This document shows positions 1-7,761 of a stretch of DNA of 17,926 nucleotides, piece after piece (the stretch's first letter is position 1; each line of letters opens with the position of its first letter). The stretch spans positions 1 to 17,926 of the forward strand of contig CAYFUN010000027.1 of assembly GCA_964346535.1 (NCBI GenBank). Reading direction: 5' to 3'. A program made the position numbers and the translations under genes. The DNA comes from Neofamilia sp964346535. Lineage in GTDB: Bacteria; Bacillota; Clostridia; Tissierellales; Peptoniphilaceae. The notes beneath the pieces are model-generated. The model was not told the DNA's origin. It saw only the letters and a program-made list of their open reading frames with translations, and searched no databases.

Positions 1-1886
1 CCTGCAGGAATTCTATCTGCTAGGACTAGAAGGTTTAGTTCTTCTTCCCCTTCTCTTTCATTTATTGCTGAAAGTAACATGCCGCATGAATCTATGCCCA
101 TCATCTTTCTTGGCGGAAGGTTTACTATGGCAAGTAAAGTTTTACCAATTAACTCTTCAGCTGAGTAATAGGATTTTATTCCAGATAAAATTGTTCTATC
201 TACTCCTGATCCATCATCTAAGGTGAACTTTAAGAGTTTTTTTGATTTTGGAACTTCTTCGCAGTTTTTAACTTTAACTGCCCTAAAGTCGCACTTAGAA
301 AATTCTTCAAAGTCTACCATGTCTTCAAATAATGGCTCAACCTTTACTCCAGTAAAGTCAATTTTTTCTCCATCATTGTTGGAAACCTTGTTGTGTTTTA
401 TTTCTTCATAGTCAGATCCAATTGGCTTCATTGTTGGGAAGAATAGTATGTCCCTAATTGATGGTTGGTTGGTATAGATCATAATCATTCTGTCTACACC
501 AATTCCAAGTCCACCTGTTGGTGGAAGACCAACTTCAATGGCGTTGATAAAGTCTGTGTCCATTGGATGGGCTTCGTCATCACCTGATTCTTTGTCAGCT
601 AATTGGGCTTCGAATCTTTCTTTTTGGTCTATTGGGTCGTTAAGCTCTGAAAATGCGTTGGCTAGTTCCCAAGTGTTCATAAACAACTCAAATCTATTTG
701 TAATTCTTGGGTCATCTGGATTTCTCTTTGCAAGTGGAGAAATTTCTACTGGATGGCCAGTTACAAAAGTTGGTTGAGTAAGATTTTTTTCGCAATACTC
801 TTCAAATAGTTCAGAAATTACATGGCCCCTAGTCCAAAACGGTTCTACTTTTAGGCCTTTTTCTGCTGCAACCTTTAGTGCTTCTTCGTCTGTGTTGATT
901 TCATCAAAGTCTATGCCTAGTTCTTCTTTTACCAGGTCTTGCATTGATACTCTTCTCCATGGTGGAGTTAAGTCAATTTTTGTGCCTTGGTAGTCTAGTT
1001 CTAAGGTTCCGAAAACTTTTTTTGCTACATATATAAACAAGTCTTCTGTTAGGTCCATCATGTCGTTGTAGTCAGCATAGGCTTGGTAGAGCTCGATGTT
1101 TGTAAATTCTGGATTGTGTCTAGTTGAAATTCCTTCGTTTCTAAACATTTTTCCCATTTCATAAACCTTGTCAAAGCCACCAACTATTAGTCTCTTTAGA
1201 TAAAGTTCGTTGGCAATTCTCATTTGCATGTCTATGTCTAAGGCATTGTGGTGGGTTAAAAATGGTCTAGCATTGGCTCCACCAGCTACTGTTGATAGAA
1301 TTGGAGTTTCAACTTCTAAAAAGTCTCTATCATCCAAGTATTCTCTTATGGCCTTGATGATTTTATTTCTAGTTATAAATACTTCTTTTACTTCTGGATT
1401 TACAATTAAATCTAAATATCTTTGGCGGTATCTTAGGTCAACGTCTGTAAGGCCGTGGAACTTTTCTGGTAATATTTGTAGTGACTTTGAAAGTAGAACT
1501 AGGTCTTTTGCCCTAATTGTTATTTCACCTGCATTGGTTTTAATAACGTCACCTTTTACGCCTATAATGTCTCCAAGGTCTAATTTTTTTACATGGTCCC
1601 AAACTTCTTCTAGCATATCTTTTTTTGCTAGTATTTGGATGCTGCCCTTTGAGTCTTGTAGGTCTAAGAATAAAAGTTTTCCGTGGCCTCTTTTGGACAT
1701 AACTCTACCAGCTACAGAAACTTCTTTTTCTTCTAGGTCAGAAAACTTTTCTACTATTTCATCACTTTTGTGGCTGACATCATAACTTTCGTGGATGAAA
1801 GGGTTGTGGCCACTTTCTATTAGTTCCTTTAGTCTTTGTCTTCTCAATAATAGGATTTCATTGAGATTTTGATCTTGGTTAACCAT
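1..1886 (-). CDS. lysS: Class II lysyl-tRNA synthetase with C-terminal tRNA-binding domain (3' end cut off)
   Basis: Charges tRNA-Lys with lysine in the cytoplasm. I translated the frame by hand. ATG at 1886 follows GGGAGG with a 4-base spacer, and 628 codons remain open to the window edge. The N-terminal anticodon-binding OB fold begins near residue 58 (VAGRVMSKRG). The class II core carries motif 2 (FRNEG, 248-252, followed by STRHNPEFTNIE) and motif 3 (GLGIGVDR, ending at residue 465). A normal bacterial LysRS ends soon after FFPTMKP (482-488). Here the frame continues through a linker into a tRBD/EMAPII-like domain from about residue 524, with the marks SKKLLKFTLDDG, RTILSGI, NLPPRKMMGI and GMLLSA. 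Only a few C-terminal residues should be missing. The gene lies 10 bases after greA, a common pairing. The LysRS identity is certain; the role of the extension is inferred. Confidence 0.96.
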   Translation of the reverse strand, partial: MVNQDQNLNEILLLRRQRLKELIESGHNPFIHESYDVSHKSDEIVEKFSDLEEKEVSVAGRVMSKRGHGKLLFLDLQDSKGSIQILAKKDMLEEVWDHVKKLDLGDIIGVKGDVIKTNAGEITIRAKDLVLLSKSLQILPEKFHGLTDVDLRYRQRYLDLIVNPEVKEVFITRNKIIKAIREYLDDRDFLEVETPILSTVAGGANARPFLTHHNALDIDMQMRIANELYLKRLIVGGFDKVYEMGKMFRNEGISTRHNPEFTNIELYQAYADYNDMMDLTEDLFIYVAKKVFGTLELDYQGTKIDLTPPWRRVSMQDLVKEELGIDFDEINTDEEALKVAAEKGLKVEPFWTRGHVISELFEEYCEKNLTQPTFVTGHPVEISPLAKRNPDDPRITNRFELFMNTWELANAFSELNDPIDQKERFEAQLADKESGDDEAHPMDTDFINAIEVGLPPTGGLGIGVDRMIMIYTNQPSIRDILFFPTMKPIGSDYEEIKHNKVSNNDGEKIDFTGVKVEPLFEDMVDFEEFSKCDFRAVKVKNCEEVPKSKKLLKFTLDDGSGVDRTILSGIKSYYSAEELIGKTLLAIVNLPPRKMMGIDSCGMLLSAINEREGEEELNLLVLADRIPA

Positions 1887-1896
1887 AATTCCTCCC

Positions 1897-2373
1897 TTAC
1901 ATAGTAATTGCTACTATTTCAAAACTTACTGTGCCGTCTGGCACTTCAACTTCTGCTATATCTCCAACTTTTTTTCCTAGTAAAGCTGAACCCATAGGTG
2001 ACTCGTTGGAAATTTTTCCTTCAAGTGGGTCTGTTTCTGCTGAACCAACTATAGTGTACTCTTCTTCATCGTCAGTTCCAACTTCTTTAACTTTTACAAC
2101 TGATCCAATGTTTACTAGGGTCTTGTCAACTTTTTCTTCTTCAATTAAAACTGCATTTCTCAGCATGTTTTCTAATTTTGCTATTTTTTCTTCTACCTTT
2201 GCTTGTTCATTTTTTGCGTGGTCATATTCAGCGTTTTCAGAAAGGTCTCCATAGCCTAAGGCTATTTTAATTTTTTCAGCTACCTCTCTTCTAACTACTG
2301 ACTTTAAGTGTTCTAATTCATCTTCTGTTTTTTTCAAGCCTTCTTCGGTAAAGAAAAATTCTTTATCTACCAT
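1897..2373 (-). CDS. greA: Transcription elongation factor GreA
   Basis: Rescues backtracked RNA polymerase by stimulating transcript cleavage. It has 158 residues, the usual GreA length. The N-terminal coiled-coil hairpin covers about residues 10-78. Its acidic tip reads GDLSENAEY, and D43 and E46 correspond to the catalytic acidic pair of E. coli GreA. The C-terminal FKBP-like domain (about 85-158) has the family pattern SPMGSALLGKKVGDIAEVEV. The ATG at 2373 is preceded by GAGG about seven bases away. It follows dusB after a 76-base AT-rich gap in which I see no convincing promoter or terminator, and precedes lysS by 10 bases, so it is probably co-transcribed with both. Confidence 0.97.
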   Translation of the reverse strand: MVDKEFFFTEEGLKKTEDELEHLKSVVRREVAEKIKIALGYGDLSENAEYDHAKNEQAKVEEKIAKLENMLRNAVLIEEEKVDKTLVNIGSVVKVKEVGTDDEEEYTIVGSAETDPLEGKISNESPMGSALLGKKVGDIAEVEVPDGTVSFEIVAITM

Positions 2374-2449
2374 ATTTCTACCTCATCTCTCTATATAGTA
2401 AATTAATTTTTTATTTTATTTGTTTCATCATTCAAGTTATTGTAGATGA

Positions 2450-3418
2450 TTATTTGTCATATGTCAACAAGGAGTCTCTATATGCCAGTAAAAGTTCGAC
2501 TAATTCTTCCTTGCTTTTAACTTTATTGATTTGATTTTTAATTTGGGCTGCCTTTGGAAAGCCCTTTAAATATGAATGGAGGTGCTTTCTCAGTTCAGGA
2601 ATGGCGACTCTTTCATTTTTTAAATCACAGGCCAGATTAATATGCTTGGTCATTATAGAAAATTTTTCTTCTATAGTAGGATAGGAGTATTCTTCTCCTA
2701 ATAAATCGGCCTTAACCTTAGAAAAAATCCAAGGACTGCCTACTGCATGCCTGCCTATCATTAGGCCATCAACCTTATAGTCTGCTAGCAGTTTTTCTAT
2801 ATCTGTGTCAAAACCAATGTCTCCATTGCCAACAACTGGTATTGATAAACTAGCTTTTATATTTCCTATTGCCTCCCAGTCTGCCTGACCAGAATAATAT
2901 TGGTCCCTAGTTCTTCCATGAACTGTTATAAAATCTGATCCAGCTTCTTCAACAGCCCTAGCCAGTTCAATATAATTATTTTTATCAGAAATTCCCAGGC
3001 GGATTTTTCCACTTAGGGTTTTTGATGTTGCCTTTCTCATTGCTGATAGAAGGTCATAGATCTTTTTTGGCTCATCTAAAAGCGCTGAACCTTCGCCGTT
3101 TTTAAAAATCTTTGGTGCAGGACAGCCGATATTTAAGTCTATTATATTTACTTTAGGGTCTTTATCTAAATAGCTACAAGCCGCTGCAAGAATTTCTGGG
3201 TCTGATCCAAAAATCTGAATGCCAACTTCTTTTTCGTCCCTGTAGGTCTTTAATAGGTCAAAGGTTTTTTTGTCGCCGTATTTCATTGCCTTGGCAGAAA
3301 CCATTTCTGAAATTGCAATGTCTGCTCCATTTTCAAAGGCAATGGTCCTGAAGGCTCCGTCTGTAAAGCCAGCCATAGGGGCCAGGATGACTTTATTTTT
3401 TATCGAAATTTTTTCCAT
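2450..3418 (-). CDS. dusB: tRNA-dihydrouridine synthase (DusB family)
   Basis: FMN- and NADPH-dependent enzyme that reduces uridine to dihydrouridine in tRNA. It has 322 residues, normal for the family. The TIM barrel starts with the signature ILAPMAGFTDGAFR (11-24). The catalytic cysteine lies in NIGCPAPKI (C99). K139 in KIRLG and H168 in HGRT are the expected FMN and active-site residues, and the phosphate-binding GNGD (197-200) and IGR (221-223) are present. A C-terminal helical domain follows. SD AAAGGGG precedes the ATG. The start sits just after a long hairpin described separately. In B. subtilis the equivalent gene (yacF) also lies between ftsH and lysS, supporting the DusB assignment over other Dus types. 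Confidence 0.95.
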   Translation of the reverse strand: MEKISIKNKVILAPMAGFTDGAFRTIAFENGADIAISEMVSAKAMKYGDKKTFDLLKTYRDEKEVGIQIFGSDPEILAAACSYLDKDPKVNIIDLNIGCPAPKIFKNGEGSALLDEPKKIYDLLSAMRKATSKTLSGKIRLGISDKNNYIELARAVEEAGSDFITVHGRTRDQYYSGQADWEAIGNIKASLSIPVVGNGDIGFDTDIEKLLADYKVDGLMIGRHAVGSPWIFSKVKADLLGEEYSYPTIEEKFSIMTKHINLACDLKNERVAIPELRKHLHSYLKGFPKAAQIKNQINKVKSKEELVELLLAYRDSLLTYDK

Positions 3419-3435
3419 AGGTCCCCTTTCATAAG

Positions 3436-3465
3436 TTTAGAGCCGCCAAATATGACAGCTCTAAA
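3436..3465 (-). other. 13-bp RNA hairpin between ftsH and dusB
   Basis: On the minus strand the 13-base arms TTTAGAGCTGTCA and TGGCGGCTCTAAA pair fully, with two G-U wobbles and a TATT tetraloop. The wobbles would become A-C mismatches in plus-strand RNA, so the structure fits a minus-strand transcript. No U-run follows; the dusB ribosome binding site begins a few bases later. It is therefore not an intrinsic terminator. It may be an RNA processing or stability element, or may affect dusB translation; that role is inference. Confidence 0.6.
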
Positions 3466-3478
3466 ATAGTCTTTGTAT

Positions 3479-5368
3479 TTAAATATTCTCTTGGTCTTGG
3501 TCTTCATTTATTTCTAAAGTTTCATCTGCCTTAGAAGTTTTTTCTGTCCCATCAAAGTTCTTGCCTGCAAAAATATTTTCAAACTCTGCGCCAGTTATTG
3601 TTTCTCTTTCTATTAGAACATCTGCTATGTTATTTAGCATACTTATGTTTTTAGAAATAATGTCTTCGCATTTTTTGTAGGCTTCGTCAATTAGTCTATG
3701 GACTTCAGCATCAATTTTTGCTTGAACTTCTTCAGAGTGGTCTCTAGGTTTGCCCATGTCTCTACCAACAAAGACATTGTCATCGTCAGTTCCATACTTT
3801 ATTGTTCCAAGGCTGTCACTCATTCCAAAGGTTTGGACCATAGATTTGGCAATATTAGTTGCTCTCTCTATGTCATTTGATGCTCCAGTTGAAATTTCGT
3901 TGAGAACTAAACTCTCTGCAACTCTTCCTCCTAAAAGGGTGACAAGTTCATTTTCCAAATAAGTTTTTGTAATAAACTCATCGTCATCTTTAGGAATATA
4001 AGCTGTAAAACCTCCAGCCCTACCTCTTGGAATAATTGTTATTAGGTCAACTGGGTTGTAGTTTGGTAAAAGTCTTGATACAAGAGCGTGGCCTGCTTCG
4101 TGGACTGCTGTAATTTTTTTGTCCCTGTCTGAAACAATTTTTGACTTCTTAGCAGGACCTGCTTGGACTTTTATTGAAGCTTCGTGAATATCCTTGTCTG
4201 TAATTAGACTTCTATTTTCTCTAGCAGTTAATAAGGCTGCTTCGTTTATCATATTTTCAAGATCTGCTGGTGTGAAACCTGGAGTCCTCTTGGCAATTTT
4301 TTTAAGGTCTACATCATCTGCCAGCGGTTTGTTTCTAGTGTGGACTTTTAATATAGCCTCTCTGCCTCTAACATCTGGAACTCCAACATAAACTGTTCTG
4401 TCAAAACGGCCTGGTCTTAAAAGGGCTGGGTCTAAAATGTCTGCCCTGTTTGTAGCAGCCATAATTATAATTCCCTCATTTTTTGAAAAGCCGTCCATTT
4501 CAACTAACAGTTGGTTGAGGGTTTGTTCTCTTTCGTCGTGGCCACCGCCAAGACCTGCCCCTCTTCTCCTACCAACAGCGTCAATTTCGTCTATAAAAAT
4601 TATTGCAGGAGCGTGCTTCTTTGCATTTTCAAAAAGGTCTCTAACACGAGAGGCACCAACACCAACAAACATTTCTACAAAGTCTGATCCAGAAATTGTA
4701 AAAAATGGTACCCTAGCCTCACCTGCTACTGCCCTAGAAAGATAAGTCTTTCCAGTTCCTGGAGGGCCTACCATTAAAACTCCTGTTGGAATTCTTGCTC
4801 CAACATCATTGTATTTTTTAGGATTTTTTAAAAAGTCTACTATTTCTTCTAGCTCTTCTTTTTCTTCATGGAGGCCAGCAACGTCCTTAAAGGTTACATT
4901 TTCATCCTTATTTTCTGTATAAACCTTGGCTGTAGACTTGCCAAAATTCATAGTCTTATTGCCGCCACCTTGCATTGATTGCATAAAGAAAAACCATATA
5001 AGGGCAAAGCCGCCAATCATAAGAACAGTTGTAAAAATATCCCTTTGCCAGGTGTTGTCCTTTACTTCCTTAAAGGAAATTTTTATGTCTCCACTTTCAA
5101 ATTTATCAAAGTACTTGTCATAAAAGCTAGCCATGATATCTGGCTCAACAATTGTTTTGTGGGCTTCCCCATCTGCAGTTAGAAAATAAACTACAGACCC
5201 TTGTTGGTCAATTTCTTTGACCTTATTATTTTCAATAAGTTGTATAAATTCTGTATGGTCAACAGTAGAAACCTTGTCCAAGGCACTATTGTTTAAAGAT
5301 GTAAATCCATAATAAATTAGAATCAGGATTAGTAAGTAAAATCCTATTCCAAATCTTTTCTTGCCCAA
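3479..5368 (-). CDS. ftsH: ATP-dependent zinc metalloprotease FtsH
   Basis: Membrane-anchored hexameric AAA+ protease that degrades misfolded membrane proteins and some regulators. It has 629 residues. A first membrane segment (about 7-23), an extracytoplasmic FtsH_ext domain (about 30-108) and a second membrane segment (about 112-130) are followed by the AAA domain. Visible motifs are Walker A GPPGTGKT (201-208), the pore loop FVGV (234-237), Walker B IIFIDEID with D260/E261, and the second region of homology ending in LRPGRFDR. The M41 peptidase has HEAGH (423-427) and the third zinc ligand D499. The C-terminal tail is acidic. The start codon is TTG at 5368, chosen because AGGAGG lies six bases upstream and the next codons give a normal FtsH start. 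It lies 15 bases after hpt, as in B. subtilis. Confidence 0.98.
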   Translation of the reverse strand: MGKKRFGIGFYLLILILIYYGFTSLNNSALDKVSTVDHTEFIQLIENNKVKEIDQQGSVVYFLTADGEAHKTIVEPDIMASFYDKYFDKFESGDIKISFKEVKDNTWQRDIFTTVLMIGGFALIWFFFMQSMQGGGNKTMNFGKSTAKVYTENKDENVTFKDVAGLHEEKEELEEIVDFLKNPKKYNDVGARIPTGVLMVGPPGTGKTYLSRAVAGEARVPFFTISGSDFVEMFVGVGASRVRDLFENAKKHAPAIIFIDEIDAVGRRRGAGLGGGHDEREQTLNQLLVEMDGFSKNEGIIIMAATNRADILDPALLRPGRFDRTVYVGVPDVRGREAILKVHTRNKPLADDVDLKKIAKRTPGFTPADLENMINEAALLTARENRSLITDKDIHEASIKVQAGPAKKSKIVSDRDKKITAVHEAGHALVSRLLPNYNPVDLITIIPRGRAGGFTAYIPKDDDEFITKTYLENELVTLLGGRVAESLVLNEISTGASNDIERATNIAKSMVQTFGMSDSLGTIKYGTDDDNVFVGRDMGKPRDHSEEVQAKIDAEVHRLIDEAYKKCEDIISKNISMLNNIADVLIERETITGAEFENIFAGKNFDGTEKTSKADETLEINEDQDQENI

Positions 5369-5374
5369 ATTTTA

Positions 5375-5380
5375 CCTCCT
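5375..5380 (-). promoter_or_regulatory. Ribosome binding site fixing the ftsH TTG start
   Basis: AGGAGG lies six bases upstream of TTG at 5366-5368. No ATG or GTG in frame is equally well placed, so the strong SD supports the unusual TTG initiation codon. It lies in the 15-base gap after the hpt stop codon. Confidence 0.8.
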
Positions 5381-5383
5381 CTT

Positions 5384-5920
5384 CTACTTATAAAGCTCTT
5401 CTTTTAAATAGCCAACATAAGGTAGATTTCTATATTTTTCGTCAAAGTCTAGGCCGTAGCCAACTACAAAGTAGTCTGGAATTTCATAGCCAATATATTT
5501 AACGTCCATGTCAGTTTTTCTTCTGTCAGGTTTGTTTAAAAATGAAACTATTTCAATAGACCTGGCTTGTCTAGACTTTAAAAGTTCTACAACCTTAGAG
5601 AGGGTGACACCAGTATCTATAATATCTTCGACAATTAAAAGGTCCCTGTCTTTAACTGATGCATCTAGGTCTTTTAAAATTCTAACTTCACCAGATGAAA
5701 CAGTTGAGGCTCCATATGAGGAAACATCCATAAAGTCAATTTCTAGGTCTAGGTCAATTTCTTTAATTAGGTCCGTTAAAAACAAAACTCCACCCTTAAG
5801 TAGGCAAATACAAACAAGGTCCTTGCCCTTGTAGTCCTCAGTGATTTCTTTAGCTAATTCCTTTACTCTCTTAGAAATTGTCTCTCTATCAAAAAGTATT
5901 TTTTCTATGTCCTTATGCAT
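5384..5920 (-). CDS. hpt: Hypoxanthine phosphoribosyltransferase
   Basis: Purine salvage enzyme converting hypoxanthine (and probably guanine) plus PRPP to IMP or GMP. It has 178 residues, typical for bacterial HPRT. The PRPP-binding motif is LLIVEDIIDTGVT (94-106), the pyrophosphate loop is LKGG (41-44), and the flexible loop contains SSYG (67-70). The C-terminal part FVVGYGLDFDEKYRNLPYVG is highly characteristic of the family. ATG at 5920 overlaps the end of tilS by 8 bases, and its SD (GAGGAGG) lies inside tilS, which suggests translational coupling. The tilS-hpt-ftsH order is conserved in Firmicutes. The PRPP substrate is made by Prs, encoded upstream in the same neighbourhood. Confidence 0.96.
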   Translation of the reverse strand: MHKDIEKILFDRETISKRVKELAKEITEDYKGKDLVCICLLKGGVLFLTDLIKEIDLDLEIDFMDVSSYGASTVSSGEVRILKDLDASVKDRDLLIVEDIIDTGVTLSKVVELLKSRQARSIEIVSFLNKPDRRKTDMDVKYIGYEIPDYFVVGYGLDFDEKYRNLPYVGYLKEELYK

Positions 5921-7286
5921 GGTTGTCCTCCTCTTTTTCTATAGAAACTCGCATATAAGTCTTGCTAGTAGAAGTCTCATATAAATATTGGCTCTGAACT
6001 AAGTCTATTATGACAAAAATCTTTTCATCATCTGCCAATAGCAAATAAGAATCTCTTTTAGCCCTGTCAATTTTCTTGTCTATAAAAATATCTTTTAATT
6101 TCTTAGATCCATTTAAGCCCTTGGGCCTAATTCTATCTCCGTTTTCCCTAGTCCTTATAACTAAGGGACCAGAAATATTTTCTACAGGAAGGGTAAAATA
6201 ATTTTTTCCTGCAGCTTTTTCATTAGTTTTCTCTATTTTTATTTTCATCTTGTCATTAACATAATTAATACCCTCTTTTAGGATAATATAATTATTTAAA
6301 GCCTCTGGTTTTGGATTTTTTTCAAAAATTACCTGGTCGTAGGACTTTCTAATTTTAATATCTCCAAGGTTGTCTATAAACTTGCCACTTGCCTTTAAAA
6401 AAAGCTCATCTATAGTGACAATGTTTTTGTAGGAAATATCTTGAATATAAGTGGAAAGTTCTTTATAAATCCTTCTTACTAGCCTATATCTCAAGGCCTG
6501 GTCTAGCTTTAAATATTCTTCTCCATTGACAATAATATTTCCTAGGTCATCTTTTTTACAAAGATCTAAAAAATTTTCTTCAGTTAACTTTTCTAAGTAG
6601 CCAACATCATTTTTAGCCAGGATTGAAAGATTAAAAACTGAATCTGCAATTTCCTTGTCTAAGGTCTCTTCTATAGATGGAATAATTAAATTCCTAATTT
6701 TATTTCTCTCATAGGCGTTTTCAAAGTTCGTATGGTCTTCAACATAGGGAATATTATTTTCACTTATATAGGCCTCAATGTCAGCTCTCTTTATATTTAA
6801 TATAGGTCTGATGATATTTCCATCCTTGAAGTCCATGCCCCTTAGGCCATCTAGGCCTGTGCCTCTAAATACTCTCATTAAAAGAGTTTCTACCTGGTCG
6901 TTGTAGTTGTGGGCCAAGGCAATTTTACTTGCTCCAGTTTTTCTTATAAGGTCTGCAAAAAAGTTTTTTCTTAAAATCCTTCCTGCAGCCTCTTCTGAAA
7001 TTTTATTGACCTTGGCAAAGTCAACCATTGACCCTGAGCCAGAATAAAATTCTATATTTAAATCTTGGCATCTTTTTTTACAAAAGTCTTCATCTCTCTT
7101 GGCCTCAGCTCTAACTTGGTGGTTAAAGTGGCAGCCTATTAGCCTTAAATTATAGGAGTCTTTAATTTTTACAAGTAAATCTAAAAGGCAGGCAGAGTCC
7201 TTGCCACCAGAAAATCCGATGAGAATTATGTCATTTTTTTCTATTAACTTGTATTTTTCTATAGTATCTACAAAAATTTGTTCCAT
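5913..7286 (-). CDS. tilS: tRNA(Ile)-lysidine synthetase
   Basis: ATP-dependent enzyme that converts C34 of the CAU-anticodon tRNA-Ile to lysidine so that it reads AUA. The N-terminal PP-loop is SGGKDS (26-31 from the ATG used here). The catalytic domain continues with GCHFNHQVR and ALAHNYNDQVETLLMRVFRG, both family hallmarks, then a TilS substrate-binding domain and the C-terminal TilS_C domain (RENGDRIRPKG, SKKLKDIFID). The open frame extends upstream to a GTG at 7319 (468 residues), but that GTG is the first base-paired codon of a terminator-like hairpin. I prefer the ATG at 7286 (457 residues; MEQIFVDTIEKYKLI fits TilS). Neither start has a recognisable SD. It overlaps hpt by 8 bases. Confidence 0.94.
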   Translation of the reverse strand: MEQIFVDTIEKYKLIEKNDIILIGFSGGKDSACLLDLLVKIKDSYNLRLIGCHFNHQVRAEAKRDEDFCKKRCQDLNIEFYSGSGSMVDFAKVNKISEEAAGRILRKNFFADLIRKTGASKIALAHNYNDQVETLLMRVFRGTGLDGLRGMDFKDGNIIRPILNIKRADIEAYISENNIPYVEDHTNFENAYERNKIRNLIIPSIEETLDKEIADSVFNLSILAKNDVGYLEKLTEENFLDLCKKDDLGNIIVNGEEYLKLDQALRYRLVRRIYKELSTYIQDISYKNIVTIDELFLKASGKFIDNLGDIKIRKSYDQVIFEKNPKPEALNNYIILKEGINYVNDKMKIKIEKTNEKAAGKNYFTLPVENISGPLVIRTRENGDRIRPKGLNGSKKLKDIFIDKKIDRAKRDSYLLLADDEKIFVIIDLVQSQYLYETSTSKTYMRVSIEKEEDNHA

Positions 7287-7294
7287 ATTAATAT

Positions 7295-7319
7295 AAAAAG
7301 TGATAGAAAAATCTATCAC
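7295..7319 (-). terminator. Terminator-like hairpin between the S1 gene and tilS
   Basis: On the minus strand GTGATAGA and TCTATCAC form a perfect 8-bp stem with a TTTT loop, followed at once by TTTTT. The stem has only three G-C pairs, so it is a weak intrinsic terminator or attenuator. It starts 13 bases after the S1-gene stop codon. Since tilS, hpt and ftsH have no obvious promoter of their own here, it probably allows partial read-through. Confidence 0.6.
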
Positions 7320-7332
7320 ATTTGTAAGCTTG

Positions 7333-7734
7333 TTATTGTCTTCTTTTTTTATTATTTCTCTTATTTTCTCTAGCCCTGGCCTGTTGTAACTTCTCGTTAC
7401 TTTGCTTCATAAAGATAGAAAGCTTTTCTTCAAAGCTTGGGTCTAGGCCCTGGCTATCTTCTTCAAAGTTAGGGTCACTTTCATAAGCAGGCTTTTCTTC
7501 TTTTGGGAGGGCTTGTTTTATAGAAAAAGCATACTTGCCATTTTCTTCTGAAATAATTTTTACTGTAACTTCATCATCTAGCTTAAGTACATCTTCAACT
7601 TTTTTTACAAAGCTATTTGACAGTTCTGATATATGTACTAAACCTTCTGTACCTTCTTCTAATTTTACAAAGGCCCCAAAGTTTGTAAGTTTTACAACCT
7701 TGCCTTGACCAATTTCACCAATATTTACAGCCAT
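7333..7734 (-). CDS. yabR: S1-domain RNA-binding protein (YabR-like)
   Basis: A 133-residue cytoplasmic protein with one S1 RNA-binding domain (about 5-74: GQGKVVKLTNFGAFVKLEEG, then GLVHISELS). An acidic linker follows, then a strongly basic C-terminus (about 118-133, rich in K and R). The size and layout resemble B. subtilis YabR and related S1 proteins, and YabR occupies the same place after divIC in B. subtilis. The precise role is not known from sequence; binding RNA or the ribosome is inferred from the S1 fold and basic tail. SD AGGAGG lies four bases before ATG. It follows divIC by 27 bases, and a terminator-like hairpin follows its stop codon. Confidence 0.88.
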   Translation of the reverse strand: MAVNIGEIGQGKVVKLTNFGAFVKLEEGTEGLVHISELSNSFVKKVEDVLKLDDEVTVKIISEENGKYAFSIKQALPKEEKPAYESDPNFEEDSQGLDPSFEEKLSIFMKQSNEKLQQARARENKRNNKKRRQ

Positions 7735-7761
7735 AAATCCTCCTGCTTGTTTTATAGAGTC

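Noticed and set aside
1210..1785. 191-codon open frame on the plus strand, antisense to lysS
   Set aside because: It lies wholly within lysS in the opposite direction, has no ribosome binding site and no recognisable protein family pattern. The other plus-strand open frames (inside greA, ftsH, hpt, the foldase and mfd) were rejected for the same reasons.
2374..2449. Promoter or terminator in the dusB-greA gap
   Set aside because: ATCATC and GATGA could pair weakly over a long loop, but no U-run follows, and no -35/-10 pair with acceptable spacing is visible.
7287..7319. GTG at 7319 as the tilS start
   Set aside because: It lies in the stem of a terminator-like hairpin, has no SD, and the added 11 residues do not look like a TilS N-terminus; kept only as an alternative.
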